This document shows, piece by piece, positions 36,302 through 43,166 of a stretch of DNA of 64,000 bases. Under the pieces are notes generated by a model. It worked only from the letters and a program-made list of their open reading frames with translations, did no database searches and was not told where the DNA came from. A program made the translations under genes and the position numbers. This DNA is from Sulfopaludibacter sp035606355 (GTDB lineage Bacteria; Acidobacteriota; Terriglobia; Bryobacterales; Bryobacteraceae). Position 1 is the stretch's first letter. Each line of letters starts with the position of its first letter. The stretch lies in the NCBI GenBank assembly GCA_035606355.1, contig DATNFO010000041.1, positions 248,001 through 312,000 of the forward strand. Reading direction: 5' to 3'.

Positions 36302-37159
36302 GTGTTCCGCTGGCTGGCGCTGCTGTTCGCCCTCGCCATAGCGGTGCTGTGCGTCGCTCAGGATACGGTGTTCGTCTGCCCTATGGATCCCGAGGTCCGC
36401 TCGTCGAAACCCGGGCGCTGCCCTCGCTGCGGCATGGATCTGGTGCCTGGTATCCCCGACCCGCTGAAATATCCGGTGGACTTCCGAGCCGAACCGGCAA
36501 GTATTCCGGCCAATGCGCCGGTCACGCTCTTCTTCCGCATTCACGATCCCAAAACCGCCGCGACGGTGAGCAGCTTTCAGGTCATCCATGAGAAGCTCTT
36601 TCACCTGTTTCTGGTGAGTCAGGATCTCGCATACTTTTCGCACGAGCATCCGGTGCTGCAGCGCGACGGGTGGTTCCGGCTGGCGACGCGACTGCCCAAG
36701 CCCGGCACCTATCGTCTGCTGGCGGATTTCGACCCGGCCGGAGGCACGTCTCAACTCGTGGCGAAAACGTTCTCGACGGCGAATTACATGGCGCCGCTCG
36801 CAGCGGCAATCCCCCACCTGCTCCCCGATCTCGCGCCGCAAAAGGGCGCGAACCTGACTGCGGAGCTCGTCACGGATCCCCCGCGGCCGATCGCAGGGAA
36901 GAAGACGCTGCTGTTCGTCAAACTGAATCCCGCCGACGGCCTGGAGCAGTACATCGGCGCGTGGGCTCATCTGCTCGCCGTGAGTGAAGATTCCATCGAC
37001 ACCATCCACACACACCCGTTCATCGCCGATGGCGGACCGAAGATGCAATTCAACATCTTTTTCCCGCGGGCAGTCACGTATCGCGTGTGGATTCAGTTCC
37101 AGCGCAAGGGAGTGGTGAACACGGTGGCGTTCACCCTGCCGGTGCAGGCGCTGCATTAG
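36302..37159 (+). CDS. Exported protein with heavy-metal-binding domain (HMBD-like)
   Basis: This 285-residue protein starts at GTG 36302, one base after the previous stop. It has a hydrophobic signal segment (FRWLALLFALAIAVLCVA). Then comes a short heavy-metal-binding domain, CPMDPEVRSSKPGRCPRCGMDL split here as CPMDP (Cys26) and CPRCGMDL (Cys40, Cys43), as found in copper/silver efflux proteins. The remainder is two beta-sandwich regions (TLFFRIHDPKTA, LFVKLNPADGLEQYIGAWAH) with several His residues (HEKLFHLFL, SHEHP, HTHPF). It may bind or sense copper in the periplasm (inference). It is the last gene of the 34756-37159 operon and overlaps the convergent cytochrome-like gene by 4 bp. Confidence 0.72.
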   Translation: MFRWLALLFALAIAVLCVAQDTVFVCPMDPEVRSSKPGRCPRCGMDLVPGIPDPLKYPVDFRAEPASIPANAPVTLFFRIHDPKTAATVSSFQVIHEKLFHLFLVSQDLAYFSHEHPVLQRDGWFRLATRLPKPGTYRLLADFDPAGGTSQLVAKTFSTANYMAPLAAAIPHLLPDLAPQKGANLTAELVTDPPRPIAGKKTLLFVKLNPADGLEQYIGAWAHLLAVSEDSIDTIHTHPFIADGGPKMQFNIFFPRAVTYRVWIQFQRKGVVNTVAFTLPVQALH

Positions 37160-37809
37160 CGCGCCGACGCAACAATCAACCTCGCGCCGCCGTTTGCCGA
37201 ATAAACCGCGACTCGCGTGCCGCGCGGCAGCAGCACAGGTTCCCGCAGTGCGTAGGTGCGGTTCGACTCCGGATGAAACTGGCGAACCCACAGCAGTCGC
37301 TTCACGCTGCCGTCGGGCAAACATGCTGCCACCTCGACCGCTCCCGAGGGCCGTATGCCGATCACGCGCACGCTCTCCGGCAGCACGAGCGTGCCCTTCA
37401 CATCCATACTCTTTCCGGCTACTTCCGCCGCTGCGCCGTCCGTGCGCGGAGGCTTCGGCAAATTCGCGCGATCACCCTCGGGCGCCCCGCCTTCCACCCA
37501 CGCGACCAGCACTTCCATTTCCGGCTCGGAAAGGCTGGGGTCGTCGCGAAAATCGCCGACCCCCTCAACCGCGTCCCACGGCGGCATGCGGCGGGTCAGC
37601 ACGGCATCGCGCATGGCTTTGGCCCAGGGCCGCGCGTCGTCGTAAGTCATCAAAGAAAATGCTTTGCCGCCCTCGCGGTGGCACTGCGCGCAATGGCGGT
37701 AAACGATGCGCGAGACCTCGCGCGTCCAGGTGAGATTCGTGCTGATGGCATCATGCGCGCACCCGGCCGCCGCCAGTAAACCCGCGGCGGCCACGCGCGC
37801 AAGTGTCAT
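37156..37809 (-). CDS. Cytochrome c-like lipoprotein (CxxCH)
   Basis: This 217-residue protein has a signal ending in LAAAGC (Cys17), a possible lipobox. One haem-c site C40-A-Q-C43-H44 is followed by MTYDDARPWAKAMRDAVLTR and MPPWDAVEGVGDFRDDPSLS. These segments are shared with the upstream gene, so the two N-terminal domains are paralogous. The C-terminal half is a short beta region with no known catalytic motif. The start overlaps the upstream stop (TAATG), implying coupled translation. It is probably a periplasmic electron carrier or a truncated version of its neighbour. Confidence 0.78.
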   Translation of the reverse strand: MTLARVAAAGLLAAAGCAHDAISTNLTWTREVSRIVYRHCAQCHREGGKAFSLMTYDDARPWAKAMRDAVLTRRMPPWDAVEGVGDFRDDPSLSEPEMEVLVAWVEGGAPEGDRANLPKPPRTDGAAAEVAGKSMDVKGTLVLPESVRVIGIRPSGAVEVAACLPDGSVKRLLWVRQFHPESNRTYALREPVLLPRGTRVAVYSANGGARLIVASAR

Positions 37810-39095
37810 TAGTTGTTGCCGTTGGATGTTCGCGGCTTACTCCGCTTTTCGGGCACGAGCGTTTTCGGATCCACATCGCGCGGGAACGCCACGTCGAAGA
37901 ACCCGATCATCATTTCTTCCCAGCTCTGGTCTCCCCACTTTACCGTCTTGGTAGCATCGGGATTGTTGGGGTTGTTCACCGAGTTATCGAAGTGCGCAGT
38001 CACCGCTATTTTCGCGCCCTTCGGCAGCATCAGATCCTGCTGCGGCTCATACCAAAGCTGCCAGCCGAAGTCGTAGCGCGGCACGCTGAGAATCTTCGTG
38101 GTCGTGCCGTCCGGCATCACAACCCGATATTCGAAATCCTTGCCGCGCAAGTGCATGTGCGGCAGCATGGCAGTGAGTTTCACGTCACGGCCCACTTCGA
38201 ACTCCGCATCCACGCGGTAGTTGGAATCCCCCGCGGGAATCGCGAACTTGTGATTTTGCGCGGCCAGCGTCATCACCCGCTCCTCCGGAGGCTGCTTGGC
38301 GAAAATCAAGCCGACCTTCGTCTTATCCTGTCCCGCTTTACCGTTGGCCGTGTAGTGGAGTTGGAACACCACGTCGCTGCCGGCCTTGACCAGGCGCGCC
38401 TGACCCGGCTTGAGTTGGATCGGCGGCAATCCGGGTGCGAAGCCTGCCAGCAGGTCGCCCGAGAAGCCATCGGAATCGCCATTCTTGTCTTTGCCCGGCA
38501 CAAAGACTTCGCCCGGCTTCTTGTCGCGATACCACTTGGAATTCGGCTCGCGAATGAACGCGATCACATGGTGCACAAGCGCCCGATTCCCTGGCCGCAC
38601 TTCAGCCGCCGATACCCAGCGATCTTCCGTCAGGTTCAGCGGCATGATCACGTATTGATAATCGACCGTGCCGGATGCGGGGATATCGAAGGAGTTCGGC
38701 ATCTCCAGCACCAGGTCGGGCTTCCCGATATTCCACCCATCGATGAATTGAAGCGCGGGCGGCAGATCCTTCTTGTTCCCTTCCGGCGCGCCGCCATCGG
38801 CCCAGGAGACCAGCGTGGCGCGGTCCGCGGCCGAAAGCGAGCGGTCGTTGCGGAAATGCCCCACCGAGGGGTCCGCCGGCCATGGCGGCATCTTCTTCAA
38901 GAGAACGGCCTCTTTGATAGCGGCAGCCCAGGGGCGCGCTTGGGTATAGGTGAGCAGCGGCATCGGCGCGGCTTCGCCCGGGCGATGGCAGCCCTGGCAA
39001 TTCTTCTGGAGAACGCGCACGACCTCGTTTGAAAATGTGGGTGTGGTGGCGGCGGATGCCGACAGGCAAACAGCCAGGCAGACGAACAACTTCAT
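37809..39095 (-). CDS. Cytochrome c domain fused to copper-monooxygenase-like (PHM-type) domains
   Basis: This 428-residue exported protein has a signal peptide (MKLFVCLAVCLSASA) and a haem-c site C33-Q-G-C36-H37 near the N-terminus, with RPWAAAIKEAVLLKKMPPWP. A C-terminal region resembles copper type II ascorbate-dependent monooxygenases: ALVHHVIAF, DVVFQLHYTANG and MLPHMHLRGKDFEYR supply His and Met residues suited to copper binding. Such proteins are common in Acidobacteria and Planctomycetes, with substrates unknown. GAGAGGGGA before ATG 39095 is the ribosome site. It is the first gene of a two-gene operon with 37156-37809. Confidence 0.85.
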   Translation of the reverse strand: MKLFVCLAVCLSASAATTPTFSNEVVRVLQKNCQGCHRPGEAAPMPLLTYTQARPWAAAIKEAVLLKKMPPWPADPSVGHFRNDRSLSAADRATLVSWADGGAPEGNKKDLPPALQFIDGWNIGKPDLVLEMPNSFDIPASGTVDYQYVIMPLNLTEDRWVSAAEVRPGNRALVHHVIAFIREPNSKWYRDKKPGEVFVPGKDKNGDSDGFSGDLLAGFAPGLPPIQLKPGQARLVKAGSDVVFQLHYTANGKAGQDKTKVGLIFAKQPPEERVMTLAAQNHKFAIPAGDSNYRVDAEFEVGRDVKLTAMLPHMHLRGKDFEYRVVMPDGTTTKILSVPRYDFGWQLWYEPQQDLMLPKGAKIAVTAHFDNSVNNPNNPDATKTVKWGDQSWEEMMIGFFDVAFPRDVDPKTLVPEKRSKPRTSNGNN

Positions 39096-39208
39096 GGAAA
39101 ATCCCCTCTCTCTTCGGTGGGCCCTTTCATGAGATTATACGCTAGCCGCGCACCGCCCGGATTCACCCGGTTCGCACATTTTGGCGGTATCCGGCGTCTA
39201 AGGCAAAT

Positions 39209-40189
39209 ATGCAGAGCGCTGTTCCCATTTCGCTTCTCGTTTCGCTGGCTTTCGGCGCGACAGCGCAAACGGTCACGCCGCCGGTGGAGTTCGAAGTAGT
39301 CTCGATCAAGCCGTACGAACCACCCGCACCCTCCAACGGCCCGCGCCTCGCCGTCGCCTTCGGTCAGCGCGGCGGACCCGGCAGTTCCGACCCCGGCCAC
39401 ATCAATTGGACTGGTGCCACGCTCAAAACCCTGATCATGGCTGCCTACGGCGTGAAAAACTACCAGGTGAGCGGGCCGCAGTGGCTGGATTCCGACCGCT
39501 TCACCATCGCCGCAAAGGTGCCCGAAGGAGCCACCAAAGACGATCTGAAGTTGATGTACCAGAAGATGCTGGCCGACCGTTTCGAACTGAAGGTCCATAC
39601 CGAGACCAAGGAATTGCCGGTGTATGAGATTGTCGCCGGGAAGGGACCGAATAAGCTGAAGGAATCGCCGCCCGCGCCGGATCCGCCGCCGAATGCGGCG
39701 CCGTCCGCGACCGCCGCGCCTCCTCCACCTCCACCTCCTCCACCACCGCCTCCTCTCGGGAGATTGCAAACGGGGTCGGACGGCTGTCCGGTCTTCCCCG
39801 GCGGCCAAAGGGGTTCATTTTTCATGATGATGCCCGGCCGCACGCAAATCTGCGCCTCAGCCATGACGCTGGACGATCTCGCGAACGTGCTCACGAACCA
39901 ACTGAGCCGCCCCGTCTTCAACAAAACCGGACTCACGGCGAAATACGACATTAAACTGGCCTACGAGCCCGAGTCGCAGAACGGCATGATGATGCCGGTC
40001 GCGGGCGGCGCGGCGCTTCCCAGCGGCGCGGGCGGCGGACCTGACAACACCAACACTTTCCGTCCGGAGCCCGCTCCGCCGATCGCCGCCGCTTTTCAGA
40101 ACGAGCTTGGCCTGAAACTGGAGGCGAAAAAAGCGTCCGCCAACATCGTGGTTGTGGATCAGGCAACGCGCACACCTACCGCGAACTAA
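39209..40189 (+). CDS. TIGR03435 family secreted protein
   Basis: This 326-residue protein shows the features of the soil-acidobacterial TIGR03435 family: a signal peptide, FEVVSIKPYEPP, GHINWTGATLKTLIMAAYGV, YQVSGPQWLDSDRFTIAAKV, MLADRFELKVHTETKELPVY and a C-terminal FQNELGLKLEAKKAS. It is often present in many copies in Solibacter-type genomes; function is unknown. An uninterrupted run of about 12 prolines (nt 39720-39755) precedes the Cys-containing C-terminal domain. It is divergent from the cytochrome/copper operon and overlaps the next convergent gene by 4 bp. Confidence 0.93.
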   Translation: MQSAVPISLLVSLAFGATAQTVTPPVEFEVVSIKPYEPPAPSNGPRLAVAFGQRGGPGSSDPGHINWTGATLKTLIMAAYGVKNYQVSGPQWLDSDRFTIAAKVPEGATKDDLKLMYQKMLADRFELKVHTETKELPVYEIVAGKGPNKLKESPPAPDPPPNAAPSATAAPPPPPPPPPPPPLGRLQTGSDGCPVFPGGQRGSFFMMMPGRTQICASAMTLDDLANVLTNQLSRPVFNKTGLTAKYDIKLAYEPESQNGMMMPVAGGAALPSGAGGGPDNTNTFRPEPAPPIAAAFQNELGLKLEAKKASANIVVVDQATRTPTAN

Positions 40190-40572
40190 GCGGCTGAGCG
40201 CCCGCCGTGAAACTGCGCAATCCGGTCGTAGACCTCCTTCGGGAATTCAAGGTTTCGGTAAACATTGCACTGGCTGGGGTCATCCGGATTCGGACAGACC
40301 GGGAAATTCTGCCGGCTCATCCACTCGAGAATCCGCTCGCGCTTGGGCGGATTGTAGTCGCGCGCCTCCACCTGTTCGATGAGTCCGCGTGCCTGGTCGA
40401 GATCGCATTCCGGATCTTTCGCCAGATAGCCGGCCAACTCGTCGCCATCCATGAAGTGCCGCGATACCATGGCGAAGACGAGCCGGCCGTAGTGGCCGAT
40501 GCTGCATCCGGCTTCGAGCGTGGCGAGCAAGTGCGCCATCATTGGTTCCTGTTTCAAATCTTCGGTAGGCAT
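40186..40572 (-). CDS. Conserved-looking small cytoplasmic protein, function unknown
   Basis: This 128-residue protein starts at ATG 40572, preceded by AAGGG; a TTG at 40602 would be an alternative. It is mostly helical (MMAHLLATLEAGCSIGHYGR, LVFAMVSRHFMDGDELAGYL), then DCDLDQARGLIEQVEARDYN-like helices, followed by PPKRERILEWMSRQNFPVCP with two cysteines near C-terminal PDDPSQCNVYRNL. No signal peptide or known domain is recognised. The codon pattern and charged/hydrophobic spacing look like a real protein. Confidence 0.6.
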   Translation of the reverse strand: MPTEDLKQEPMMAHLLATLEAGCSIGHYGRLVFAMVSRHFMDGDELAGYLAKDPECDLDQARGLIEQVEARDYNPPKRERILEWMSRQNFPVCPNPDDPSQCNVYRNLEFPKEVYDRIAQFHGGRSAA

Positions 40573-40741
40573 ACACCCTTGATGAAGCAACTGAGGGGCC
40601 AAATCTTCGCCTTTATTTCGCCCGATTCAGTTACCCTGGATTGCGACCGCTAGTGGCCCGGTCTATCAGTGGCCGCAAAGCCGCCGATACCGGCGGGGGC
40701 ACAATGGAATGTTCGCGTCACCAGCACTCCGGGAGCGAGTG

Positions 40742-40781
40742 CCGACAGGAATCTTTCCTGTCGGGTCGCGCGGAGCGCGAC
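40742..40781. repeat. Two-hairpin dispersed element, copy 2
   Basis: Hairpin 1 has 10-bp arms CCGACAGGAA / TTCCTGTCGG with loop TCT (40742-40764). Hairpin 2 has 7-bp arms GTCGCGC / GCGCGAC with loop GGA (40765-40781). The stem sequences differ from copies 1 and 3, yet pairing is perfect. It lies 17 bp beyond the stop of the transglutaminase-like gene. Confidence 0.8.
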
Positions 40782-40797
40782 TGCTCGTAGCCCGCCC

Positions 40798-41409
40798 TCA
40801 AACAGCCCGACCCAGAAGTCCCGCGGCGAACAGCCGGGCATCCACCCGGCCCAAACCGCGGTCGCGACCGTTCTTCAGCACGGCCGAATGCGAAATTGTG
40901 CAGAGATATTCGGGAATCGCCCAAACATCCTCTTCCGCCGTCATCCAGCCTATGTCGTCGAACCGTGTCAGGTTCACCGGACGCGAATAGCCGCGCAGCG
41001 TCTTCTCGCGCCGCAGATTGTAATAGTGCTCGAAGTAGCTCATCACCAGCTCGCGCAGAGTGCGATACACCGGCTCACGATAGCGTAGCCCCGAGTAATT
41101 GCTCTTGGCGAGCGCGCCCCAACATCCACCCTGCCGGAAAATCGCCAGCACGTGATCGTCATCGCGCACAGCCGCAAGATCCAGCAGCAAAGGCGGGTGT
41201 CCGGATTCGCGCAGCGCCGCCGCCGCGAACAGTGCGCCTTCCATGCAATGCCCGGTGCGGTCGCGCATCACGCGCCGCGGTGACCGGCACGTCTCGCCCC
41301 CATGCTCTTTGTTATAGAAGAGGTCGTCCAGATACTGTTGAATCTTCGCGGGCGTGGCGAGCTTCCGGAAGATGGCGCGCTCGGCCGGGGTAAACGGAAG
41401 ATTGGCCAT
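40798..41409 (-). CDS. Transglutaminase-like superfamily protein
   Basis: This 203-residue protein starts at ATG 41409; the open frame continues upstream but over the next divergent gene. The central part fits the papain-like transglutaminase fold: Cys55 in RTGHCMEGALFAAAALRESG, then His86 in VRDDDHVLAIF, and GCWGALAKSNYSGLRYREP. These give a Cys-His pair with a possible Asp/Asn. No signal peptide is seen. Substrate and partner are unknown; members act as proteases, deamidases or inactive binding domains. It is divergent from the D-aminoacylase-like gene, with 48 bp between starts. Confidence 0.62.
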   Translation of the reverse strand: MANLPFTPAERAIFRKLATPAKIQQYLDDLFYNKEHGGETCRSPRRVMRDRTGHCMEGALFAAAALRESGHPPLLLDLAAVRDDDHVLAIFRQGGCWGALAKSNYSGLRYREPVYRTLRELVMSYFEHYYNLRREKTLRGYSRPVNLTRFDDIGWMTAEEDVWAIPEYLCTISHSAVLKNGRDRGLGRVDARLFAAGLLGRAV

Positions 41410-41457
41410 TCCTGCCAGCGTACCGCACGGCACACGCGCGCGATTTATACTGCCCCT

Positions 41458-43101
41458 ATGCTTCTCGTGCCCGTATTCCTCATGGCAGCGGCCGCCGCGA
41501 CGCCTTACGATCTGCTGATCACGAACGGACGCATCGTCGACGGCACAGGCTCGCCATGGTATTCGGCCGATATAGGCATCCGCGCGGGACATATCGCCGC
41601 CATCGGCCGCCTCGCCGGAGCCCCCGCGAAACGCACGATCGATGCGCACGGCATGGTGGTGGCGCCCGGCTTCATCGACATGCTGGGGCAGAGCGAAATC
41701 ACGATGCTGGTGAATCCGCATCTGCCCTCCAAAATATTCCAGGGCATCACCACGGAGGTAACCGGAGAAGGCGGCAGCGCGGCGCCGCTGAACGACGCCA
41801 TTCTCAAAGCCGACCACGTCAGCTATGAGCACTACAACATCAAACCGGACTGGCGCACCTTCGGTGAATACTTCGCGCGCCTCCGGCGTCAGGGCATGGG
41901 CATCAATCTTGCGAGTTACGTCGGCGCGACGCAAGTGCGGCGCATGGTCCTGGGCGATGAAGATCGCGCTCCCACAGCGGCGGAGCTGGAGCGCATGAAA
42001 TCCATCGTGCGCCAGGCGATGCAGGATGGCGCGGTCGGCGTCTCCACCTCACTGCAATACGCGCCCGCGCCGTATGCCAAAACCGAGGAGCTCATTGCGC
42101 TGGCTGCCGAGGCCGCGAAGTTCGGTGGCATCTACGCCTCGCACATTCGCGATGAAGGCAACGCCATCGATGCGGCGCTCGACGAAGCGTTTCGCATCGG
42201 CCGCGAAGCGCACATCCCCGTCGAAATCTGGCACCTCAAGGCCGCCGGCAGGGAGAACTGGGGTCGCATGCCCGAGATCGTCTCGCGGATCGACGCGGCC
42301 CGGAAGTCGGGCGTGGATGTCGCGGCAGACACCTATGCATACACCGCCGGTTTCAACTCCTTCTCCGCAATCGTGCCGCCGTGGGTGCACGATGGCGGCG
42401 ATAAAAAACTGATCGAACGGCTGAAGGATCCTGCCATGCGAGCGCGCATTCGCAAGGAGATGGAAACGCCCACGCACGAGTGGAACAACGAGTGGCTGCA
42501 AGTCGCCGGACCGGAGAGTTTTCTCATTGGCGCAGTGCAGAATCCCAAGTTGCTGCCGGTCCAGGGGAAGAACGTCGCCGAGATCGCTCGCCTGTGGAAT
42601 AAGGACCCCATCGACACGGTGTTCGACATTCTGGTGGGGGACGAGGCATTTACGCAGGTCGCGCTCTTCATCATGTCCGAGCCCGACGTCGTGCTTGCGC
42701 TGCAGCAGCCGTGGGTCTCCATTTGCAACGATTCGCAAGGCACGGCGCCCGATGGTCTGCTCGGCAAGGAGCATCCGCACCCGCGCGCCTATGGAGCCTT
42801 TCCGCACATCCTCAACAAGTATGTGAGGGAAGAAAAGAAACTCACGCTGGAAGACGCCATCCGGAAGTTCACCTCTTTGCCGGCGCAGCGAATGCGCTTC
42901 GCCGATCGCGGCGTGCTGAAGATGGGCATGTGGGCGGACGTAGTCGTCTTCGACCCCGAGAAGGTGCGTGATACCGCGACTTACGATAAACCAAATCAGG
43001 TGGCGGAAGGAATGCAGTTCGTGCTTGTGAACGGAGTTCCCGTAATCGCCGATGGTAAGATGACCAACGCCCTCCCGGGAAAGGTACTAACTCACCAGTA
43101 A
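41458..43101 (+). CDS. Secreted amidohydrolase, variant of D-aminoacylase (N-acyl-D-amino-acid deacylase) family
   Basis: This 547-residue protein starts at ATG 41458 and has a signal peptide (MLLVPVFLMAAAAA). It has the D-aminoacylase layout: DLLITNGRIVDGTGSPWYSA, VVAPGFID, TTEVTGEGG, GVSTSLQYAP, IYASHIRDEG, VEIWHLKAAG, and a late VVVFDPEKVRD. Unusually, the metal-binding HxH that follows PGFID in most amidohydrolases is replaced by MLGQ (Leu76, Gln78). The cysteine seen in the G-N-C-G metal loop of characterised enzymes is also absent (GEGG). Later His residues remain. It may be active with altered metal use or an inactive relative. A two-hairpin repeat begins immediately after the stop. 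Confidence 0.82.
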   Translation: MLLVPVFLMAAAAATPYDLLITNGRIVDGTGSPWYSADIGIRAGHIAAIGRLAGAPAKRTIDAHGMVVAPGFIDMLGQSEITMLVNPHLPSKIFQGITTEVTGEGGSAAPLNDAILKADHVSYEHYNIKPDWRTFGEYFARLRRQGMGINLASYVGATQVRRMVLGDEDRAPTAAELERMKSIVRQAMQDGAVGVSTSLQYAPAPYAKTEELIALAAEAAKFGGIYASHIRDEGNAIDAALDEAFRIGREAHIPVEIWHLKAAGRENWGRMPEIVSRIDAARKSGVDVAADTYAYTAGFNSFSAIVPPWVHDGGDKKLIERLKDPAMRARIRKEMETPTHEWNNEWLQVAGPESFLIGAVQNPKLLPVQGKNVAEIARLWNKDPIDTVFDILVGDEAFTQVALFIMSEPDVVLALQQPWVSICNDSQGTAPDGLLGKEHPHPRAYGAFPHILNKYVREEKKLTLEDAIRKFTSLPAQRMRFADRGVLKMGMWADVVVFDPEKVRDTATYDKPNQVAEGMQFVLVNGVPVIADGKMTNALPGKVLTHQ

Positions 43102-43142
43102 CGACCGGTCTCCAGACCGGTCGACGACGTGCGGAGCACGTC
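43102..43142. repeat. Two-hairpin dispersed element, copy 3
   Basis: Hairpin 1 has 9-bp arms CGACCGGTC / GACCGGTCG with loop TCCA (43102-43123). Hairpin 2 has 7-bp arms GACGTGC / GCACGTC with loop GGA (43126-43142). The element starts at the base after the D-aminoacylase stop codon. Confidence 0.8.
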
Positions 43143-43166
43143 CGCCGCTCGCTAGATGGATACGCA

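Noticed and set aside
37803..39032. 409-codon frame antisense to the cytochrome/copper protein
   Set aside because: The composition is His/Arg-rich shadow type, while the opposite strand has CxxCH and metal motifs.
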